Below are positions 4,951 to 9,419 of a stretch of 9,419 nucleotides of DNA, piece by piece. Every line of letters begins with the position of its first letter. Within the stretch, counting starts at the first letter, position 1. Position numbers and translations under genes: made by a program. The notes below the pieces were generated by a model, which was given only the letters and a program-made list of their open reading frames with translations, was not told the origin of the DNA and searched no databases. The stretch comes from an uncultured Clostridia bacterium (GTDB lineage: Bacteria > Bacillota > Clostridia > Oscillospirales > Oscillospiraceae), in contig CAMHER010000064.1 of the NCBI GenBank assembly GCA_946184215.1, forward strand, positions 1 to 9,419. The letters are read 5' to 3'.

Positions 4951-6405
4951 ATGGTATTTTCCAGCCTTCTATTCGTATACGCGTTTCTTCCGCTCTCTCT
5001 GCTCGTATACTATATCTGCCCGGACCGCAGGACGAAGAATCTCTCGCTGCTGGTCTTTTCGCTGATCTTTTACGCGTGGGGAGAGCCGAAGTATGTTCTG
5101 CTCTTAATGTTCATGGCACTGAGCAGCTGGTACTGCGCGCTGCGCATTTCAGACGCGCTTTATATCGAGACGGCACGCGTCTGGCTCATCGCCTCGATCG
5201 CGGTCGACATTGTGCTGATCGGCTTTTTCAAGTATTCTCCGCTGATCTGCTCGATTTTCGGCAAGGTGCCGGACGCCGTCGCGCGCATCGCGCTGCCGAT
5301 CGGCATCTCCTTCTACACCTTCCAGCTGATGACCTATGTCGTCGACGTCTACCGCGGCGACGCCCACGCGCAGCGCAGCTACTGGAACGTGCTGCTCTAC
5401 GCCGCGCTGTTCCACCAGTGCGTGGCCGGCCCGATCGTGCGCTATAAGACTCTGGCCCGCGAGCTGTATGTCAGCCGCAAGGCCGGCAAGGACTTTCTGC
5501 CCGGCATCCGCCGCTTCACGGTGGGCCTGGCCAAGAAGGCGCTGCTGGCCAACCCCTGCGGCGCGCTGGCCGACCAGCTGCTTCTGGCAACCGCCACCGC
5601 GTCCGACGCCTCGCTCTTTGCCCAGAACCTCGCGACCCTGCAGGGCCTGACGGTGCTGGAGAGCTGGCTTGGCGCGGCGGCCTATATGCTGCAGATCTAT
5701 CTGGATTTCTCGGCCTATTCCGACATGGCGATCGGCATGGGCTGGATGCTCGGCTTCCACTATCCGGAAAACTTCAACTATCCCTACATCTCCCGCTCGA
5801 TCACGGACTTCTGGCGCCGCTGGCATATGTCCCTGTCCACCTTCTTCCGGGACTATGTCTATATCCCGCTGGGAGGCAACCGGGTGAGCGTGCCGAGATG
5901 GCTGTTCAACCTGTTCGTGGTCTGGGCGCTGACGGGCCTGTGGCACGGTGCAAGCTGGAACTTTGTGCTGTGGGGGCTTTACTACTTTGTCTTTCTTGTT
6001 GCCGAAAAGCTGCTTCTGCACAAGGTGTTCGGCAAGTGGAAGGTCCTGCCGCATCTCTATGCGCTCTTCGTTGTGATGGTGGGCTGGGTCCTCTTCCGCT
6101 TTACGGACGTGCGCCTCGCCTGGCAGGTGTTCCGCAACCTCTTTGCCCTGAACGGCAACCGTTTTTCCGACTTCGTGTCCGTCACGGTGCTGCAGAACAA
6201 CGTCTTCCTGCTGATCGTGTCCGTCCTTGCCTGCACACCGCTGGCCCGGCGCGCCTCCGACGCACTTGCCGCCCGCGGCCGGGAGGCCGGCTCGCGCACC
6301 TGGGAGATCGTGCGTACCTGCGTGATCCCCGTCGTGTTGCTGCTGCTGGCCACCAGCTCGCTGGTGGGCGACAGCTACAACCCGTTTATCTATTTCCAGT
6401 TCTAA
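4951..6405 (+). CDS. MBOAT-family O-acyltransferase (AlgI/DltB type)
   Basis: A 484-residue polytopic membrane protein of the membrane-bound O-acyltransferase family. The start MVFSSLLFVYAFLPLSLLVY and FYAWGEPKYVLL (40-51) are typical of AlgI-like members. Conserved segments include PIGISFYTFQLMTYVVDVYR, FHQCVAGPIVRY (154-165), YLDFSAYSDMAIG (near 250-262), DFWRRWHMSLSTFFRDY with His292, YIPLGGNR, and LTGLWHGASWNFVLWG with the invariant catalytic His332. The family passes acyl groups from a cytoplasmic donor through the membrane; the AlgI/PatA/DltB branch serves polysaccharide, peptidoglycan or teichoic acid modification. AGGAG lies 8 bases before the ATG. It starts 35 bp after the MarR gene and is followed 15 bp later by a DHHW protein, its usual periplasmic/extracellular partner. 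Acetyl is the likeliest group moved, but the acceptor polymer is unknown. dltA and dltC are absent here, so D-alanylation is not indicated. Confidence 0.96.
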   Translation: MVFSSLLFVYAFLPLSLLVYYICPDRRTKNLSLLVFSLIFYAWGEPKYVLLLMFMALSSWYCALRISDALYIETARVWLIASIAVDIVLIGFFKYSPLICSIFGKVPDAVARIALPIGISFYTFQLMTYVVDVYRGDAHAQRSYWNVLLYAALFHQCVAGPIVRYKTLARELYVSRKAGKDFLPGIRRFTVGLAKKALLANPCGALADQLLLATATASDASLFAQNLATLQGLTVLESWLGAAAYMLQIYLDFSAYSDMAIGMGWMLGFHYPENFNYPYISRSITDFWRRWHMSLSTFFRDYVYIPLGGNRVSVPRWLFNLFVVWALTGLWHGASWNFVLWGLYYFVFLVAEKLLLHKVFGKWKVLPHLYALFVVMVGWVLFRFTDVRLAWQVFRNLFALNGNRFSDFVSVTVLQNNVFLLIVSVLACTPLARRASDALAARGREAGSRTWEIVRTCVIPVVLLLLATSSLVGDSYNPFIYFQF

Positions 6406-6420
6406 GGGGGGGTGAGAGAC

Positions 6421-7896
6421 ATGGAACAGAAAAAAACCCGCTCCCCGAAGCACGCGGCTCCAAAGACACGCGCGGCGCATACCGCGCCCGGAGCGGCGAG
6501 AGAGAAATGGCGCTTCACGCGCCGCCGCAAGATGGCCGCGCCCTTCTTCACGGTGCTCTTTGCCCTGGCGCTGATCGCCCTGATCATCCCGCTTCGCCCC
6601 ACCGAGTCCATGCGGGAGAAGCGCCGCCTGGCCGAGTTTCCGAAGCTGACAGCCAAAACGCTGCTTGACGGCGACTTTTTCGACGGCGTCAGCACCTGGT
6701 ATTCCGACACCTTCCCAGGCCGCGAGGTCTGGCTGGAGGTGGCCACGGGCATGAACAATCTCCACGGCATCACGACCAATGTGATCGACTATTCCCAGCT
6801 CACGGTGAACACCGCGCCGGACGAGACGGAATATCTCCCGCTGCCGACGCCCACCCCCGCGCCCGCCGCGGAAGGGGAGGATGGCGAACTGCCGCCGGAG
6901 CCCACGCCCGTCCCCACACCGGAGCCTACACCCTATTATCAGGAGATCGACACGCCCACCGAGTCGGTGGAGACCTGGGGCGGCCTGGGCGACAACGACG
7001 AAAAGGTCATCCACGGCGCTGCGCTGCAGATCGGCGGCGCGGCCTTTGAAAAGTTCTCCTTCAACGAGAATCTGGCCAACCTCAACGCCAACATGATCAG
7101 CCGTGCGGCCTCCATCGCGAAGGAGTACGATGTGCGCTTCTTCGACATGCCCATTCCCGCCAGCGTCGGCATCCTGCTGTCCTCCGATCTGCTGGACCGT
7201 CTCGGTATGGACGACCAGGGCCAGGCCATTGCCTACAAGTTTGAAAAGGAAAATGAGGATGTCATCAAGGTCAACGTGTTCAACACGCTGATCCGGCACA
7301 ACGACGAATACATCTATTTCCGCACCGACCACCACTGGACCGCTCTCGGCGCGTACTACGCTTACGAGACCTTCTGCCGCATGGCGGACTTTGAGCCTGT
7401 CCCGCTGGAGGAATTCGAGGAGCGCGACATGGGCGACTTCCTGGGTTCGTTCTACTCCACCTCCCCGGCGCCGGCCAACCTGGAGACCGACCGGCTCTGG
7501 GCCTATCAGCCGCCCGGAGACATTGAGATGCAGCTTTACCGCAACGGTACGACCTTCAGCGCCGATCCCATCATCGACATGAGCCAGTCGAACATTTTCT
7601 CCAAGTATTCGGCCTTCCTCGGCGGTGACAGCATGATGACCGTGCTGACCAACAACGACCTGCCCGACGCGCCCAACTGCGTCGTGTACAAGGACTCCTA
7701 CGGCAACCCCTTCGTGCTGTACCTCACACAGCATTATCACCGCGTCTACGCGCTGGACTTCCGCCAGTACGACGCGATGGGGATGCGCTCGTTTATCCAG
7801 AACTATCATATCAACGACGTCATTCTGGCCGAGAGCATGTCCAAGGCCATGGGCTACGGCGCCTATGAGCAGCTTGACATGAGACTCGGATACTGA
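6421..7896 (+). CDS. DHHW-family membrane-anchored protein (AlgJ/AlgX-like), MBOAT partner
   Basis: A 491-residue protein with a long basic cytoplasmic N-terminus (1-38), one membrane segment (about 39-58, PFFTVLFALALIALIIPL) and an extracytoplasmic domain. The family motif FRTDHHWTALGAYYAY is at 300-315, with Asp303 and His305 matching the Asp-x-His pair of AlgJ/AlgX. A second block, FLGGDSMMTVLT (399-410) and VVYKDSYGNPF (421-431), supplies Ser426, matching the catalytic serine. An SGNH-hydrolase-like Asp-His-Ser triad is therefore predicted. Such proteins accept the acyl group from the MBOAT channel and place it on a polymer outside the membrane. Residues about 139-171 form a low-complexity linker rich in Pro, Thr and Glu (PTPTPAPAA, PEPTPVPTPEPTP) inserted between the membrane-proximal part and the catalytic part. 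The ATG at 6421 is 8 bases after an A-plus-G-rich ribosome site; a GTG at 6412 lies inside that site and is rejected. Confidence 0.9.
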   Translation: MEQKKTRSPKHAAPKTRAAHTAPGAAREKWRFTRRRKMAAPFFTVLFALALIALIIPLRPTESMREKRRLAEFPKLTAKTLLDGDFFDGVSTWYSDTFPGREVWLEVATGMNNLHGITTNVIDYSQLTVNTAPDETEYLPLPTPTPAPAAEGEDGELPPEPTPVPTPEPTPYYQEIDTPTESVETWGGLGDNDEKVIHGAALQIGGAAFEKFSFNENLANLNANMISRAASIAKEYDVRFFDMPIPASVGILLSSDLLDRLGMDDQGQAIAYKFEKENEDVIKVNVFNTLIRHNDEYIYFRTDHHWTALGAYYAYETFCRMADFEPVPLEEFEERDMGDFLGSFYSTSPAPANLETDRLWAYQPPGDIEMQLYRNGTTFSADPIIDMSQSNIFSKYSAFLGGDSMMTVLTNNDLPDAPNCVVYKDSYGNPFVLYLTQHYHRVYALDFRQYDAMGMRSFIQNYHINDVILAESMSKAMGYGAYEQLDMRLGY

Positions 7897-7914
7897 TGGA
7901 AAGGGGAAATCAAC

Positions 7915-9360
7915 ATGGCAGAAACAGCCAACGGCGGATTGAAGCTGAACTACAAGCGCACCGCGCTCATCGGCTTCGCGTTCTTCGGCATCCTGCTGCT
8001 CTGGCAGGTGTACGACTCCTGGTGCCCGACCTTCCTGACGGACATCTTTGCGCGCAACATCTATGAGATGACCTCGGCGGAGCTCAAGGCAAGCGACCCG
8101 GACAAGATCCTCAACGTCCAGTGGATCGTCGGCATCATCATGGCCTGCGACAACCTCGCGGCGCTGATCCTGCTGCCGATCTTCGGCAACCTCTCCGACA
8201 AGACCAAAACTCCCATCGGCAAGCGCATGCCCTACATTCTTGTCGGCACCTTCGTCTCCGCCGTCGCCTTCCCGTTCATCCCGCTGTTCTTCCACTACAA
8301 CAACATCGCGGGCATGGTGGCCATGATGGCGATCGTGCTGATCTTCATGATGATGTACCGCAACCCCGCCGTCGCCCTGATGCCGGACATCACGCCCAAG
8401 CCGCTGCGCGCCAAGGCCAACGGCATCATCAACATCATGGGCTATTTTGGCGGCGCCTTCGCCACGGTGCTGGGACTGTTCTTCGTGCTGAGCTCCTATA
8501 TCAACGCCCCCGCGGCCGAGCGCAGCATCTGGACGATCGAGCTGCCCTTTATCATCGCCTCGGTGCTGATGGTGATCTCGGCGCTCGTGCTGTTCAAGAC
8601 GATCCGTGAAAACGAGCTGGCCGAAAAGCTCAAGGACGAGCTGGCGCTGGGCGAACAGCTGGCCGCGGTCGCGGCGCCCATCGACGACGACAAGCCCATG
8701 AGCCGGGAAAACCGCAACATGCTCCTGGCCATCCTGGGCGCGGAGTTCCTCTGGTTCATGTCCGACAACGCGCTGGGCACCTACATCGGCAACTATGTCA
8801 TTTATTATCTCAAGTCCGCCTCCAGCGCCACCATGATCCTCACGATCCTGGGCGGTCTGGCCTCGGTGCTGGGCTTTGCCATCGCCGGCGGCATTGCCGA
8901 CAAGATCGGCCGCAAGTGGACGATCTCCACGGGTTTGATGATCACCTTCGCGGGCCTGATCCTGATGTGCTTCGTCCGCCCGACGGAAAAGGTCGCGGCG
9001 GCCGCCGCCCACGGCGAATTCACTTTCCCCGTGCTGCTCTATGCGGTCTGGGTGCTCAAGGGCTTCGGCATGGCGCTGGTGCACAACTGCTCCTTCCCGA
9101 TGGTCGTCGAGCTCTGCTCGTCGAAGAAGATCGGCAAATTCACCGGCTATTACTACGCCGCCTCCATGTCCGCCCAGACGGTCACGCCCGTGCTGCTCGG
9201 CCTGGTGCTCAAGGCCGCGATGGCCTGGCGCGCGCTGCCGGTCTACGCCTGCATCCTGACGCTCCTCAGCTGCACGGTCTTCACCTCTCTTGTCAAGAAC
9301 ATCAAGGCCGGCAAGGTTGCGAATGTCACGGGCCTTGAGGCGCTGGGAGGAGACGATTAA
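7915..9360 (+). CDS. MFS transporter, SLC45/GPH sugar-symporter-like
   Basis: A 481-residue, roughly 12-helix major facilitator. The loop after helix 2 reads GNLSDKTKTPIGKRMPY (91-107), the form seen in the SLC45 sucrose-type and GPH glycoside-type branches. It is followed by YRNPAVALMPDITPKPLRAK (148-167) and ANGIINIMGYFGG, also characteristic of that branch. The second-half equivalent is GGIADKIGRKW (325-335). A charged central loop spans about 228-268. Family members move sugars or glycosides with cations, but substrate and direction cannot be read here. AAGGGG is 8 bases before the ATG, and the gene starts 18 bp after the DHHW gene, so it belongs to the same transcript. In this context it may import the glycoside product of the modified polymer, or export something else; both are inference. 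The C-terminus is a hydrophilic tail ending GGDD. Confidence 0.93.
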   Translation: MAETANGGLKLNYKRTALIGFAFFGILLLWQVYDSWCPTFLTDIFARNIYEMTSAELKASDPDKILNVQWIVGIIMACDNLAALILLPIFGNLSDKTKTPIGKRMPYILVGTFVSAVAFPFIPLFFHYNNIAGMVAMMAIVLIFMMMYRNPAVALMPDITPKPLRAKANGIINIMGYFGGAFATVLGLFFVLSSYINAPAAERSIWTIELPFIIASVLMVISALVLFKTIRENELAEKLKDELALGEQLAAVAAPIDDDKPMSRENRNMLLAILGAEFLWFMSDNALGTYIGNYVIYYLKSASSATMILTILGGLASVLGFAIAGGIADKIGRKWTISTGLMITFAGLILMCFVRPTEKVAAAAAHGEFTFPVLLYAVWVLKGFGMALVHNCSFPMVVELCSSKKIGKFTGYYYAASMSAQTVTPVLLGLVLKAAMAWRALPVYACILTLLSCTVFTSLVKNIKAGKVANVTGLEALGGDD

Positions 9361-9363
9361 GAG

Positions 9364-9419
9364 ATGAAGATGAAGAAGTCTGAAAAGATCCTGATCGGCT
9401 GCGGCGCCGCAGCCGTGGC
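9364..9419 (+). CDS. Unidentified membrane-anchored or secreted protein, 5' end only
   Basis: The frame opens with ATG 3 bases after the MFS stop and runs off the window. Visible residues are MKMKKSEKILIGCGAAAV, a lysine-rich start followed by a small-residue hydrophobic stretch, as at the start of a signal peptide or N-terminal membrane anchor. GGGAGGAG (9345-9352), inside the end of the MFS gene, is 11 bases upstream, a slightly long but acceptable spacing. A second ATG at 9370 is possible but sits farther from the site. The tight spacing makes it a member of the same operon. Too little is visible to assign a family. Confidence 0.7.
   Translation, partial: MKMKKSEKILIGCGAAAV

Noticed and set aside
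5149..9084. Very long minus-strand open frame opposite the MBOAT, DHHW and MFS genes
   Set aside because: It is in codon phase with all three genes, starts at GTG within the MFS gene, has a His/Asp/Gly/Gln-rich composition with no recognisable domain, and is explained by avoidance of TTA, CTA and TCA codons.
9364..9402. Lipobox (LIGC, residues 10-13) in the last partial protein
   Set aside because: Only four hydrophobic residues lie between the charged N-terminus and the Cys, too short for a lipoprotein signal peptide; the hydrophobic stretch continues past it.
1..9419. tRNA or rRNA genes, CRISPR arrays, insertion sequences, phage or defence genes
   Set aside because: No clover-leaf candidates, regularly spaced repeats, transposase motifs or terminal inverted repeats were seen in reading both strands.

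Overview
The window looks like chromosome from a GC-rich, low-branching Gram-positive anaerobe of the class Clostridia (Oscillospirales-like is my best guess; this is inference, no marker here fixes a genus). The grounds are a Noc-type ParB paralogue, a YlmC/YmxH-family PRC-barrel protein typical of endospore formers, dapF, a Firmicutes-style rpsB-tsf pair, strong GGAGG-type ribosome sites and near absence of TTA, CTA and TCA codons. All but about 10% of the DNA is coding.

Left part (1-2429, plus strand): the 3' end of a DAACS-family amino-acid/dicarboxylate symporter is followed after one base by dapF (diaminopimelate epimerase, last steps of meso-DAP/lysine synthesis), closed by a strong intrinsic terminator. 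Next come a Noc-like CTP-dependent ParB-family protein with its own candidate promoter, and a small YlmC/YmxH-family protein. A hairpin flanked by A and T tracts ends this unit and, read the other way, the converging rpsB-tsf unit.

Middle part (2446-4330, minus strand): rpsB (ribosomal protein S2) and tsf (EF-Ts), with an attenuator-like hairpin between them. The 291-bp divergent region 4187-4477 carries the rpsB promoter, a 15-bp perfect palindrome that makes extended -10 elements on both strands, A-tracts phased at helical spacing behind the rpsB promoter, a near-consensus promoter for the marR-type gene, and two 22-bp dyads placed like operators.

Right part (4478-9419, plus strand): a MarR-family regulator, an MBOAT O-acyltransferase of the AlgI/DltB type, a membrane-anchored DHHW/AlgJ-AlgX-like protein with a Pro/Thr/Glu-rich linker, an SLC45/GPH-like MFS transporter, and the first codons of a further gene. 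Gaps are 35, 15, 18 and 3 bp with no visible terminator, so this reads as one operon. The MBOAT plus DHHW pair is the known architecture for moving an acyl group (usually acetyl) across the membrane onto an extracytoplasmic polymer. The MarR regulator and MFS exporter/importer make this the part of the window most likely to hold an undescribed system: a regulated envelope or exopolysaccharide acylation cassette with its own transporter.
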